A stretch of DNA of 47,306 nucleotides from an uncultured Alphaproteobacteria bacterium (GCA_944392815.1 CALXXY010000005.1:1-47306); one strand, 5' to 3'; positions 9,209 to 17,965 are shown, counted from the first letter of the stretch. Numbers and translations: made by a program. Notes: generated from the letters alone by a model not told the origin.

Positions 9209-9236
9209 TTGACAAATCGTGTTTTTGTGGTATATT
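9209..9236 (+). promoter_or_regulatory. Promoter of the rpmH transcript
   Basis: A perfect TTGACA at 9209-9214 and TATATT at 9231-9236 with a 16-bp spacer. Transcription would begin near 9243 and cover both the 31-codon ORF and rpmH. Confidence 0.75.
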
Positions 9237-9257
9237 TAGACACATAAAGGACAAAAC

Positions 9258-9353
9258 ATGTTTTTACCATTTTGGCGACTGTTTACTGCGCTGTTTGTAT
9301 ACTATTTAATGCTCGAGGGGTTAAAAGCCGTCGGTTTGGTAAAATCTAAATAA
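9258..9353 (+). CDS. 31-codon hydrophobic small ORF in the rpmH leader
   Basis: An ATG at 9258 is preceded by AAAGGA with 7-nt spacing, as good a ribosome site as that of rpmH itself. The 31-residue product is very hydrophobic and aromatic in its first 20 residues (MFLPFWRLFTALFVYYLMLE) and ends with a basic tail, as expected for a single-span membrane peptide. It lies entirely between the strong promoter and rpmH, so it is transcribed with it. It could be a real small protein or a leader peptide; the family is not recognised. Confidence 0.55.
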   Translation: MFLPFWRLFTALFVYYLMLEGLKAVGLVKSK

Positions 9354-9409
9354 AAATGTTGCGTTTTTATAAATCATATGATTAAATAGGGGCACAAAAG
9401 GATTTTATT

Positions 9410-9562
9410 ATGGCAACAAAACGTACATATCAACCATCTAAAACGCGCCGCGTGCGTACGCACGGGTTCCGCGAACGTATGGCGACCAAGGGCGGCCGCG
9501 ATGTTTTGAATCGTCGTCGCGCAGCGGGTCGTAAAAGATTGGCTGTGAATGCAGCAAATTAA
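9410..9562 (+). CDS. rpmH: Ribosomal protein L34 (bL34)
   Basis: The 50-aa product carries the L34 signature: [18 protein letters not shown], then RMATKGGR and [10 protein letters not shown]. It binds 23S rRNA in the large subunit. AAAGGA lies 7 nt before the ATG. The usual partners rnpA and yidC are absent: a strong terminator follows immediately and then a repeat island. Confidence 0.97.
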   Translation: MATKRTYQPSKTRRVRTHGFRERMATKGGRDVLNRRRAAGRKRLAVNAAN

Positions 9563-9588
9563 AAAATCGCCAATTGGCGATTTTTTTT
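9561..9588 (+). terminator. rpmH terminator
   Basis: A perfectly palindromic stretch (AAAAAATCGCCAA pairing with its complement, 9561-9586) overlaps the stop codon and continues in eight Ts. Confidence 0.9.
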
Positions 9589-9660
9589 GTGATGTTCGTT
9601 GCCGCACCACAGCGCAACGCGCTGCGCGCATAGTGATGTTATCGCACAGCGTGACAATAA

Positions 9661-9692
9661 TAGAGTGTAGAGTGGAGAGTGTAGAGTGTAGA
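9661..9692. repeat. Short GAGTGTA-type tandem repeat
   Basis: Four to five imperfect copies of TAGAGTG(T) in tandem, within the intergenic island after rpmH. A hairpin (9696-9718, TGTCC with GGACA arms around a GCGCAT palindrome) follows. Confidence 0.7.
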
Positions 9693-9726
9693 TAATGTCC
9701 GCGCATATGCGCGGGACATATATTAC

Positions 9727-9860
9727 TGTCATTGCGAAGGACTACGCCAACGTTGGAAACGTTGGCGTACGACTGTGGCAATCCAGTGCAATATGTCTGC
9801 GGGCGAATGCCCGCAGTGCTTTTTTATTTACTGGATCGCCACGCTTTGCTCGCGATGACA
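9727..9860. repeat. Palindromic dispersed repeat, copy 1
   Basis: The ends TGTCATTGCGA and TCGCGATGACA are inverted repeats (10 of 11), and inner arms GTGGCAATCCAGT and ACTGGATCGCCAC pair at 12 of 13. Inside is a perfect 12-bp hairpin (9743-9754 with 9758-9769, loop GGA). A shortened relative lies at 35169-35240. The structure is that of a non-coding REP- or MITE-like element; there is no transposase. Confidence 0.75.
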
Positions 9861-9861
9861 A

Positions 9862-9897
9862 GGGGGAGTAAGTGCGGTTTCTTGTAATCTCTAACCA
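9862..9897. repeat. Tail motif of dispersed repeats, copy 1
   Basis: The sequence GGGAGTAAGTGCGGTTTC plus TTGTAATCTCTAACC lies directly after the palindromic repeat. Near-identical copies occur at 35241-35275, 35556-35590 and 36493-36530, always next to a palindromic element. The stretch 9589-9902 otherwise holds no gene. Confidence 0.8.
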
Positions 9898-9902
9898 AAA
9901 TA

Positions 9903-10631
9903 TTACATTTCTGTCCAGGTACAGATGACGTCTGCGTGGACTGTATCACCAGTTTTTATTTTATGGTGGCTGGTCAGGCCGTCTATCATAACATCAACCG
10001 CAATTTCGGGGGTGTCGGGACTGATTTCTTTTTTGAAATTTAATTCCAGGCGTTTCAATTTATGTTGATTGCGGTATACATAACCAACGCTTTCAGTTGC
10101 CCATACTGCATACACCGCGTTGTTAATATGCTGATTCACGTCAATGTCGTCAAATCTGCATTTCATAGTATGCGTTTTTGTCGGCGTGAAATCAGGAAAC
10201 TTTTCAAACGGTACGTCCCACGCACGTTCAGGAATAATTTCCCAATATGGTAAGTTTTCGTCCAATTTTAACGGACGGCGACGCGCCATATCAATCAACA
10301 CCCACTGGGACGTCGCGCGCACCAACAGGCGGCCATCTGCGCCGCGAACCTCGAAATCACGGGTGGCGCGCAACATATCATGTGCAGACGGCCATGTGAT
10401 GAACGATAATTCTTCGCCTTCGCGGGGGTCTTCGATAATATCGACCAGGTAATGCGTGACGACCCATGCCATATCATGCGCCAGCAAATATGTGCGCCCA
10501 CACCCCAGGATTTCTGCGTGCGTGTCGGCGACGCCCTGTAATTCATTCATCAATATTAACGGGCGAACATATCCATAACGGTCGCACTGATATGCCTGCA
10601 GTACGCGTTTTTCAATCAATTTTTGTGCCAA
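9903..10631 (-). CDS. Acyl-ACP thioesterase (FatA/FatB-like)
   Basis: The product (242 aa from the chosen start) has two hot-dog halves. The first contains the LMNELQGVADTHAEILGCG helix and an RATSQWVLIDMARRRP strand. The second contains the DVNQHINNAVYAVWATE motif, whose Asn and His match the catalytic residues of plant-type acyl-ACP thioesterases. Such enzymes hydrolyse acyl-ACP to free fatty acids. The start is uncertain: a GTG at 10640 overlaps the valS stop but lacks a ribosome site, while the TTG at 10631 has AAGGTGA, part of the valS end, 5 nt upstream. I prefer the TTG. It is cotranscribed with valS. Confidence 0.85.
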   Translation of the reverse strand: MAQKLIEKRVLQAYQCDRYGYVRPLILMNELQGVADTHAEILGCGRTYLLAHDMAWVVTHYLVDIIEDPREGEELSFITWPSAHDMLRATRDFEVRGADGRLLVRATSQWVLIDMARRRPLKLDENLPYWEIIPERAWDVPFEKFPDFTPTKTHTMKCRFDDIDVNQHINNAVYAVWATESVGYVYRNQHKLKRLELNFKKEISPDTPEIAVDVMIDGLTSHHKIKTGDTVHADVICTWTEM

Positions 10632-10632
10632 T

Positions 10633-13044
10633 TTATTCACCTTTGGATTGTGGTGCAGCGGCAACAACGAAATCAATTGCGTCGCCCAGAATAATTTCGT
10701 TTGCACGCGCGGCAGATTTTATCACACCGTGCAATGCAGATGGTGTGTCGGCTGGAATCGTCAATGTTTCCAGTTTGGCCCCGTTGCCGATTTTCCGTTC
10801 TGTGCGCATGGTACGAACTGTTTTTAATATGTCCAGCGCAATCTGCATTTCAGACACATCTGTATCGCGCGCGGCGGCCGGCGCCGGGAACGCAGTCAGG
10901 TGCAATGTTTCGCCACATTCGAACGGTTTATAAATCTGTTGCCACAACTCCTCGGTTTGGAACGGAATGAACGGCGCATACATACCAATAATGGCACGCA
11001 ACACTTCGAACAATGTCCATTGTGCCGACAATTTTGATTCCGCACTGTATTTTTCAGGTGACCAAAATCTGTCTTTGATAAATTCCAGATATTGGTCGCA
11101 GAACACTTCATAGAAAAACGTATCCAATGCAGCGCGCGCGTTGCAATTGTCGTATTTATCCAAATGTTTGCGCACATCTGCGATGGCGGTGTTCAATTCA
11201 GACAGCACCCATCTGTCTTCGATAAATCTGTTTTCAATTGCGACGGGCGTGGCGGCGTTTGGTTCAAAATCTGTTAAATTCATCAGAACATATTTCGACG
11301 CGTTCCACAATTTTGTTAACAGTTTTGAACCGCGTTTGATTTCTTCCTCGCTGTATCTGATATCTGTGCCAATTGGGGCGGTTGCAACCCAATAACGCAA
11401 TGCATCCACACCAAATTTTTCAATAACGACCAATGGGTCTGTGCCGTTGCCCTTGGTTTTTGACATTTTTTGACCGTGGGCGTCACGAATTAATCCGTGG
11501 AAATTCACAGTTTTAAACGGAACGTCGCCCATGACATACATGCCCATCATTATCATACGCGCAACCCAGAAAAATATAATATCTGCGGCCGTGTATAACA
11601 AATCTGTCGGGTAATAGCGTTTTAATTCAGGCGTTTCGTCCGGCCAACCCAATGTGGAAAATGGCCACAGCGCAGACGAAAACCATGTATCCAACACGTC
11701 TGAATCACGTGTTAATTCGCGACCGCCTGATTGTTTTATGGCGTCTGATTCAGTTTCTGCAACGTATACGTTGCCGTCCGCATCATACCACGCAGGTATA
11801 CGATGTCCCCACCATAACTGGCGCGAAATTGGCCACTGGCGAATATTTTTCATCCAGGACATATACAGATTATATCTGTGTTCAGGCATGAATTTAATTT
11901 TACCGGATTCAACAGCGTCTATGGCGGGGGCAACCAGTTTGGTCGTATCCACGAACCATTGGTCTGTTAAATACGGTTCAACCACCACGCCACCACGTTC
12001 AGAATATGGGGTTGGGATAATTTTATCTTCTATTTTCACCAACAGGCCGGCCGCGTCAATATCCGCAACGATTTCCGCGCGTGCGGCAAATCTGTCCATG
12101 CCGCGATATTTTTCAGGCACCACCGGATTGTCATTCAATTTTGCGTCCGGGGTTAAAATATTCACCGGGGTCAGGTTGTGGCGGACGCCAACATCCCAGT
12201 CGTCAAAGTCATGGGCCGGGGTAATTTTCACGGCACCTGTACCCTTGTCCGGGTCGGCGTGTTCATCGGCAATGATTGGTATTTCGATGTTTGTTAATGG
12301 AATTATCGCACGACGCCCAATTAAATGTTTTAATTTTTCATTTTCTGGGTGCACTGCGATTGCCTGGTCGCCGAACAATGTTTCTGGACGCGTGGTTGCA
12401 ATTTCAACAGTGCCGCCCCCCACCAACGGATAATTGAAATAGTAGAATTTTCCGTGTTCTTCGCGGGTTTCAACCTCCAGATCAGAAACTGATGTTTGTT
12501 GTTTCGGGCACCAGTTCACCAAACGTTTCGCGCGGTAAATTATGCCCTCGTTATACATTTTGACGAACAGTTTTGTCACCGCGTGCGACAGCCCTTCGTC
12601 CATAGTGAAACGTTCGCGCGACCACGCCGGCGTCGCACCCAATATGTGTAATTGATTTATAATCTGGCCGCCTTTGTCCGCTTTCCATGCCCAGGCGGTT
12701 TTTAATAATTCTTCTTTGCTTAAACTGCGGGGATTTATTCCACGTTTTGATAAATCGCGTTCAACCAACAATTGGGTCGCAATTGACGCATGGTCTGTGC
12801 CCGGTTGCCATAAAACATCGTATCCACACATGCGTTTATACCGGCACATAATGTCTGTCAAAACATTATTCAGCGCATGTCCCATGTGCAGATTTCCCGT
12901 CACGTTTGGTGGTGGCATCATTACACAAAACGACGGCTTGTCCGATTTAACATCGTTGTTCCAAAAATTATTAGAATCCCAAAATTGCTGAATTTTGGTT
13001 TCCATTTCACGCGTGTTTATGTTTTTGCCCAATTCAATTTTCAT
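10633..13044 (-). CDS. valS: Valyl-tRNA synthetase
   Basis: The 803-aa class I synthetase charges tRNA-Val. HMGH (residues 53-56) within PPPNVTGNLHMGH and KMSKT near residue 525 form the ATP site. The CP1 editing domain is present (VEIATTRPETLFGD and the GTGAVKITPAHDFDD motif). At 803 aa it is about 150 residues shorter than E. coli ValRS. The C-terminus ends soon after an LTIPADTPS stretch, without the heptad-rich coiled-coil arm that usually contacts tRNA. The ATG at 13044 has GGGG about 7 nt upstream. A TATAAT at 13067-13062 may be its -10 element. Confidence 0.96.
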   Translation of the reverse strand: MKIELGKNINTREMETKIQQFWDSNNFWNNDVKSDKPSFCVMMPPPNVTGNLHMGHALNNVLTDIMCRYKRMCGYDVLWQPGTDHASIATQLLVERDLSKRGINPRSLSKEELLKTAWAWKADKGGQIINQLHILGATPAWSRERFTMDEGLSHAVTKLFVKMYNEGIIYRAKRLVNWCPKQQTSVSDLEVETREEHGKFYYFNYPLVGGGTVEIATTRPETLFGDQAIAVHPENEKLKHLIGRRAIIPLTNIEIPIIADEHADPDKGTGAVKITPAHDFDDWDVGVRHNLTPVNILTPDAKLNDNPVVPEKYRGMDRFAARAEIVADIDAAGLLVKIEDKIIPTPYSERGGVVVEPYLTDQWFVDTTKLVAPAIDAVESGKIKFMPEHRYNLYMSWMKNIRQWPISRQLWWGHRIPAWYDADGNVYVAETESDAIKQSGGRELTRDSDVLDTWFSSALWPFSTLGWPDETPELKRYYPTDLLYTAADIIFFWVARMIMMGMYVMGDVPFKTVNFHGLIRDAHGQKMSKTKGNGTDPLVVIEKFGVDALRYWVATAPIGTDIRYSEEEIKRGSKLLTKLWNASKYVLMNLTDFEPNAATPVAIENRFIEDRWVLSELNTAIADVRKHLDKYDNCNARAALDTFFYEVFCDQYLEFIKDRFWSPEKYSAESKLSAQWTLFEVLRAIIGMYAPFIPFQTEELWQQIYKPFECGETLHLTAFPAPAAARDTDVSEMQIALDILKTVRTMRTERKIGNGAKLETLTIPADTPSALHGVIKSAARANEIILGDAIDFVVAAAPQSKGE

Positions 13045-13121
13045 TGTTGTACCCCGCTAAAATTATATCCCGTCAATCCTAGCAGATAAAAAATAAAATT
13101 CAAGGCATTGTTATAATATCC

Positions 13122-13149
13122 TTGACAAATCCGGGCTTTGTAATACGAT
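13122..13149 (+). promoter_or_regulatory. Promoter of the 13157 gene, possibly leaderless
   Basis: TTGACA at 13122-13127 and TACGAT at 13144-13149 (16-bp spacer). The -10 ends 7 nt before the ATG at 13157, so the mRNA would start at or beside the start codon. Confidence 0.5.
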
Positions 13150-13156
13150 GGTGCGT

Positions 13157-13558
13157 ATGACAGACGCAATGTTTGATTTTCTGTATCTGCAAATTCCGAA
13201 AAGTTATATTTCGGTAATCAATAATGTCATGGGAACTGTATATTCGTTCGATTACATCGATCCAAACGGCGAATTGGTTCATTTTGATTTGACATGCGCT
13301 TATTCACATGCCGGGACAAAAAATGTTTATGCCATGTATGAATTGACTGCGGATTCTGAATTAATTGCCCGTGCAATCAAACCTGTGTTCGACCGGGGCA
13401 CAAAACCAAAAACTATGCCACGGCGTCCGACATTGGCCGACAAACTGGAATCTTTGCTGTTGCTGTGTTCAATGAAAATTATTGAACAGGAATACACATG
13501 TCATTCGCGTCATATGTTAAAAACATTCATCAACGATTTTAATCAAAAAAGCAGTTAA
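13157..13558 (+). CDS. Hypothetical protein, 133 aa
   Basis: I do not recognise this protein. It has no signal peptide or membrane span. The sequence is mixed alpha/beta: several aromatic-rich strands in the first half (SYISVINNVMGTVYSFDYID) and a helical C-terminal half with LADKLESLLLLCSMKIIEQEY. The start at 13157 (MTDAM) is preferred to 13148 because the -10 element overlaps the latter's start. No ribosome site is visible, consistent with a leaderless message. It converges on comF with only 2 nt between stop codons and no terminator between them. Confidence 0.6.
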   Translation: MTDAMFDFLYLQIPKSYISVINNVMGTVYSFDYIDPNGELVHFDLTCAYSHAGTKNVYAMYELTADSELIARAIKPVFDRGTKPKTMPRRPTLADKLESLLLLCSMKIIEQEYTCHSRHMLKTFINDFNQKSS

Positions 13559-13560
13559 AA

Positions 13561-14319
13561 CTAAATTGCACGGGCAACGCGACAAAATGTCACGCCATAT
13601 ACGGCTGTGGCGCCTGCCCTGCGCAGAACCCGATTTAATTCCGAAAATGTTGCGCCGGTTGTCATGACGTCGTCAACCAATAAAATACGCCGGCCTGCAA
13701 TTTTGTCTGGACGCGTGATGGTAAACACACCATGAATGTTTTCAGCACGTTGCGCGGCATTTTTATGTCCCATGTCAGGTCTGTATTTACGGTGAATACT
13801 GGCTGTATCCAGGGGAACGCCATATGCGCGTGCAATCGGGCGCGCCAGCAAAGTCGCCTGGTTATAGCCCCGATGAAACATACGTCGCCACGCCAATGGA
13901 ACTGGGATAACAATGTCTGGGGACAAATCCGTATCGCGCAGCGCCCAAATCATTGCGCGTGACATGAATGCTGAATTTTTAATACGACCCGCGTGCTTGA
14001 ACGGCAATACAGCCGCACGCGACGCGTCATCGTACACGCACGCTGAACGAATTAAATCCAGCGCACAACCGCCCGCCATACAATTCGGGCATAATGGATG
14101 CGAACCCAAATCCAAGTTTGCTGGAAATGGATATCCGCATTTGTCACACATGGGACGCGATATCCAATTAAACGCTGTCCAACAATCTGCACATAATTCG
14201 CCATCAACAGACACAGCCGCGCCGCACAATGGACACGCAGATGGAAATAAAAAATTAACAGAAAAACGCGCGATGTTGGAAATCAACTGTATCGCGCGCG
14301 AGTGTTTGGAATTTACCAC
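13561..14319 (-). CDS. comF: ComF-family phosphoribosyltransferase-like protein
   Basis: The 252-aa product has the two parts typical of ComF. The N-terminal zinc-ribbon-like part carries four Cys pairs (CPLCG, CADC, CDKCG, CPNC; residues about 29-80). The C-terminal part is a type I phosphoribosyltransferase fold with the PRPP-loop motif LLVDDVMTTGAT near residues 211-222. ComF proteins are linked to uptake of single-stranded DNA during transformation. The likely start is the GTG at 14319, which overlaps the stop of the upstream gene by 7 nt; the ribosome site is weak (AGAAG). It is the last gene of the long minus-strand envelope cluster. Confidence 0.9.
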   Translation of the reverse strand: MVNSKHSRAIQLISNIARFSVNFLFPSACPLCGAAVSVDGELCADCWTAFNWISRPMCDKCGYPFPANLDLGSHPLCPNCMAGGCALDLIRSACVYDDASRAAVLPFKHAGRIKNSAFMSRAMIWALRDTDLSPDIVIPVPLAWRRMFHRGYNQATLLARPIARAYGVPLDTASIHRKYRPDMGHKNAAQRAENIHGVFTITRPDKIAGRRILLVDDVMTTGATFSELNRVLRRAGATAVYGVTFCRVARAI

Positions 14320-15686
14320 GACATACTTCTGTACGTTTTTTTACTGACGGTATCACCGAATACATCACGTTGACGTTTGGTCAATGTTTCATATTGATCC
14401 AACGATATCATGCGCAGCACCAGGCCATCTTCGTCACGCGCAGACAGCACCGGCAAAATACGCTGTTCTGAAATTCCATTGTCACGCAAAACCTGTTCGA
14501 TTATCGCCAAACGACGCGCCGCCAATTTGCGCGCATCATCATCAGACGCAACACTTTGCGGGATTGATACCTGGACCGCACGAGTCGGGTTGCTTAACAC
14601 TATGCCCGCATATTCGGTCAGCAAATTATAATTATCGCGTGATAATGCAGCGTCGTCATTGCGGAAATTGATTTTAATTTCCAGTGGACGGATTCCGCCG
14701 GATTCGGACAAATCGCGGGCGGACGTAAATCCCATGGCGTTTTCAGTCATATCACTGGCCACATCGAATCTGTCGTCAATCTGAAATGTAGACAGGTGTT
14801 TGTTTTCTGATAAAAATGTTTTTCTGAATGCACGACGTAATTCACTGGGGCTCATTTTCGTCATGTCGTCACGCACGGCCGCAATGCGCGGTGATTCCGC
14901 ACGTTTAACAGCACGAACCACAACATCGTCAGACGAATTTATATCGTCCATCGGCACAACCATTTGCGACAATTTTACATCTGTATCATCAACAGTATTT
15001 TGTGCAACAACCGGCGCAGCGTTTGTAGCGACCGGACGTGCAACAACCCTGCGCGATGCGACGCGCGATGGTGTTGGCGCGGGTTCGGCCACCGTTGCGG
15101 CGGCCACGCGTACACTTTCGTCCGCACGGCGTTGCAATTCATTCAGGCGCGCAATTTGCGCATCCAATTCGGATAACGGTTCTGTCACCTGGGGTGCAGC
15201 GGCAACGCGCGTGGCGCGCGGTGACGGCGAATTTGCTGATGTGGAATTCAAACTTTCTTCTGGTAATAAATCGTCGGAACGAATAACGGAAAATTCATCT
15301 GGCGTCGGCAAACGTAATGGCGCAACCGTTGACGATGTATTATGTGCCCATAAATCCGCACTGGGGCGGCGCGGCGACAACACATCGGCCGCGGCAACAA
15401 TTTGTTCACCACTGTCAGTGGACGGCGATGGCATCACGGTTTTAACAGGCGTGGCACCGCGCGTGACGACACGTTTTTGCGTCGTTGCATCAGATGTATT
15501 TGTGTCAGATTTTTTTGCAACTGTGGTTGTGTTTTGTGTTTGTTTGGCCGGCGTCACGATTGGTTCACCAAACGCGGCACGCGCAGAAACGCCCGCCGAT
15601 GATAAATTAACAACCGGCAAACGCGCGTCCGCAAATGCCGGCAACGCAATAAACAGTGATAACACAGAAATTGCAATCTGTCGCAT
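14313..15686 (-). CDS. Secreted protein with OmpA-like C-terminal domain
   Basis: The 457-aa product has a clear signal peptide (MRQIAISVLSLFIALPAFADA) and the ATG at 15686 follows AAGGAAAGGAA; the longer frame to 15734 is not needed. Residues about 20-300 are low in complexity, rich in Thr, Ser, Val, Ala, Arg and Pro, and contain (V/A)(S/A)R and VVTR/VVAR repeats like those of the cysteine-rich proteins at 32705 and 36720. The last 150 residues look OmpA-like: IKINFRNDDAALS, then a segment ending ARKLAARRLAIIEQVLRDNGI. This domain commonly binds peptidoglycan. Its place after murG supports a periplasmic wall-associated role, but the exact family is not known. Confidence 0.75.
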   Translation of the reverse strand: MRQIAISVLSLFIALPAFADARLPVVNLSSAGVSARAAFGEPIVTPAKQTQNTTTVAKKSDTNTSDATTQKRVVTRGATPVKTVMPSPSTDSGEQIVAAADVLSPRRPSADLWAHNTSSTVAPLRLPTPDEFSVIRSDDLLPEESLNSTSANSPSPRATRVAAAPQVTEPLSELDAQIARLNELQRRADESVRVAAATVAEPAPTPSRVASRRVVARPVATNAAPVVAQNTVDDTDVKLSQMVVPMDDINSSDDVVVRAVKRAESPRIAAVRDDMTKMSPSELRRAFRKTFLSENKHLSTFQIDDRFDVASDMTENAMGFTSARDLSESGGIRPLEIKINFRNDDAALSRDNYNLLTEYAGIVLSNPTRAVQVSIPQSVASDDDARKLAARRLAIIEQVLRDNGISEQRILPVLSARDEDGLVLRMISLDQYETLTKRQRDVFGDTVSKKTYRSMSW

Positions 15687-15759
15687 TTTCCTTTCCTTCC
15701 TGATATTCATCATAGAACAAATGACGAATCGCACGCAAGTGGAAAAATGCGATTTCAGA

Positions 15760-16806
15760 TTATTTTGTTATTTCATCACAAATTATTTGAACCGCGTTAT
15801 TTGCAACCAATGATTTTTTTGCCATTTTTTCCAGGCGCATCGGGTTATCAAATAATTCAGTCAATGTCGCCGCCAACCATTTCGGTGTGAATTTTTCCTG
15901 GGGCACGGCAAACCCACCCCCCAGGCGCGCAAAACTGTTCGCGTTGGCGGCCTGGTCCGGGTTAATGTTCAACGGCACCAATATCGCGGGGCGACCAATT
16001 GTTTCCAATTCTACAACTGTGCTGGCGCCACTGCGACCAATCACCAAATCGGCATCGACAATCGCGCCGGCCATATCATGTATGAACGACAACACGTTCG
16101 CCCGAATTTTATTGTCTGCATATAATTTCTGCAGACGTGCCACGTTTTCAGGACGCGTTTGGTGTGTGACGAAAATCTTTTTATTTTTCATCTGCAAAAT
16201 CGCAGCAGGCACAACATCGTCCAAAATTTGCGCCCCCAATGACCCGCCCGTCACCAACAATTTTGACGCACCCGGCAATGGGGTGCCGGCGGCAGATAAA
16301 AATTCATGACGCACGGGCAATCCTGTATACACCACGCGCGCCGACGCATTTTGTGGAATACCGGATACAGACGAAAAACTGGTCATCAATGTTTTTACCC
16401 AGCGCAAAGAAAATTTATTTGCCCGGCCGATTGCCGCATTCTGTTCATGCAAAAATGTCGGTATATGCCACAGGTGCGCCGCAAACACAGCCGGCACAGA
16501 CGCGTATCCGCCAAACGCCACAACACGCGCCGGACGCGTAAACGCAAACCGCAATGTTAACCATGCGGCAGATACCGCGATTTTAAACAGCGCGATGATT
16601 TGATTCAGTTTGCTTTTTGCGCCAACGCCCGCCGCCCAAACGGCTGCGATTTTTGCGCCGTGTGGGGCGCCGTCCGCCACCATTTTACGCACGCGTCCAT
16701 CGCGCGAAATTATAACACTGTGACCACGTGCGATTAATTCGTCGGCCACACTTAACGCGGGATATACATGCCCGCCTGTACCACCCGTTGCAATCCAAAT
16801 TTTCAT
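15760..16806 (-). CDS. murG: UDP-GlcNAc transferase making lipid II
   Basis: The 348-aa product is MurG, which adds GlcNAc to lipid I at the cytoplasmic face of the inner membrane. The N-terminal loop GGTGGHVYPAL (residues 8-18), the HEQNAAIGRANK stretch, the VTGGSLGAQ motif, and GRSGASTVVELETIGRPAILVPL with the UDP-GlcNAc-binding Glu are all present. The ATG at 16806 has GGGGG upstream and is preferred to the longer frame that overlaps ftsW. The order ftsW-murG is the usual dcw order, but murC does not follow. Confidence 0.96.
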   Translation of the reverse strand: MKIWIATGGTGGHVYPALSVADELIARGHSVIISRDGRVRKMVADGAPHGAKIAAVWAAGVGAKSKLNQIIALFKIAVSAAWLTLRFAFTRPARVVAFGGYASVPAVFAAHLWHIPTFLHEQNAAIGRANKFSLRWVKTLMTSFSSVSGIPQNASARVVYTGLPVRHEFLSAAGTPLPGASKLLVTGGSLGAQILDDVVPAAILQMKNKKIFVTHQTRPENVARLQKLYADNKIRANVLSFIHDMAGAIVDADLVIGRSGASTVVELETIGRPAILVPLNINPDQAANANSFARLGGGFAVPQEKFTPKWLAATLTELFDNPMRLEKMAKKSLVANNAVQIICDEITK

Positions 16807-16825
16807 GTATTTTACCCCCGTATTT

Positions 16826-17965
16826 TTATTTCCATTTATCTTCGCGGATAACTGCCAACAACATTCCAAACAACAAACAATATGACAACAGCGAACTGCC
16901 GCCATAGGATATGAATGGCAATGTCATTCCCTTTGGCGCGAATAAATTCAACGTAGACATTAAATTAATACATACCTGGGCGCCGAATAATGCCGCTGTG
17001 CCGCCCGCCGCATAGAACACAAATTTATCGCGCGCGTTCGTTGCGTCCACAACCAATCGACGTATTACCAACATTAAAAATATAATCAATCCACATGCAA
17101 CTATTGCGCCCGCATCTTCGGCAATGGCGGCAAATATAAAATCTGTATGCGCATCGGGCAAAGATTGTTTTACAAACGCACCATCGCCCTGGCCCAACAG
17201 TCCGCCATTTTGAATCGATTGAATTGATTGGGTCACCTGGTACGTGTCACCTGTGCCGGTAAAAAATGCAACTATACGATTATGCACGTGCGACATGGTT
17301 AAAAACGCCACACCAACCAATCCCAACCCCGCAACTGCGATTATAGGCAACGTCACGTATGGCAATCCCGCAATGAACAACATTGCGCCCAATACCACCA
17401 AATACAACACTGATGTTCCCAAATCAGGGTGAGTAAATATTATCAGCAACATTGCTGCAAACACCGCCAAATACGGCCACCACGACAGCCATTTAAATTG
17501 CCACGCCGATTTATTGAAAAATATGTCGTCCCCATACGTCGCGCGCATTTTTGATAAAAACCACGCTGTAATCATTATAAATCCGGGCTTCATAATATCA
17601 GCCGGCATAACATTTGCGAACCCCAGTGATACAAATCGCCGTGAACCGTTAATAACATGTGGTGCAACAACCGTCACCAGCAACAGCGCCAATCCGACCG
17701 CCACATTCAGCCATGAAATTCGCAACACCCATTTTTTATTTAACGCACTGGCCGCCAATAATGTCCCCAGCCCCAGTATGTAAAACGGGATTGCTTTGAC
17801 CAGGAAAAAATTCCACGACTGTCCAATACGTTCGGCCGCGACGGATCCAGCCGATATAACGTACAAAATACTGATTACAAACATAACCAATACATAGGCC
17901 AACAATCGCCGGTCTATTTCAAAATACCAACTGGTCAGTTTGCTTTCTTCGGTACGTTTTAACAT
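16826..17965 (-). CDS. ftsW: SEDS-family glycosyltransferase FtsW
   Basis: The 379-aa protein has about ten membrane spans and the SEDS signatures: NGSRRFVSLG, HPDLGTS, PDAHTDFIFAAIAEDAGA with the conserved acidic residue, and PFISYGGSSL near the end. It polymerises lipid II at the septum with a class B PBP. A RodA assignment is less likely because of the position between mraY and murG. The stop is 19 nt before murG, and the start is 17 nt after the mraY stop. Confidence 0.95.
   Translation of the reverse strand: MLKRTEESKLTSWYFEIDRRLLAYVLVMFVISILYVISAGSVAAERIGQSWNFFLVKAIPFYILGLGTLLAASALNKKWVLRISWLNVAVGLALLLVTVVAPHVINGSRRFVSLGFANVMPADIMKPGFIMITAWFLSKMRATYGDDIFFNKSAWQFKWLSWWPYLAVFAAMLLIIFTHPDLGTSVLYLVVLGAMLFIAGLPYVTLPIIAVAGLGLVGVAFLTMSHVHNRIVAFFTGTGDTYQVTQSIQSIQNGGLLGQGDGAFVKQSLPDAHTDFIFAAIAEDAGAIVACGLIIFLMLVIRRLVVDATNARDKFVFYAAGGTAALFGAQVCINLMSTLNLFAPKGMTLPFISYGGSSLLSYCLLFGMLLAVIREDKWK

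Noticed and set aside
14800..15813. 337-codon plus frame opposite the OmpA-like gene
   Set aside because: Thr/Ala-rich antisense of a low-complexity gene; no ribosome site.
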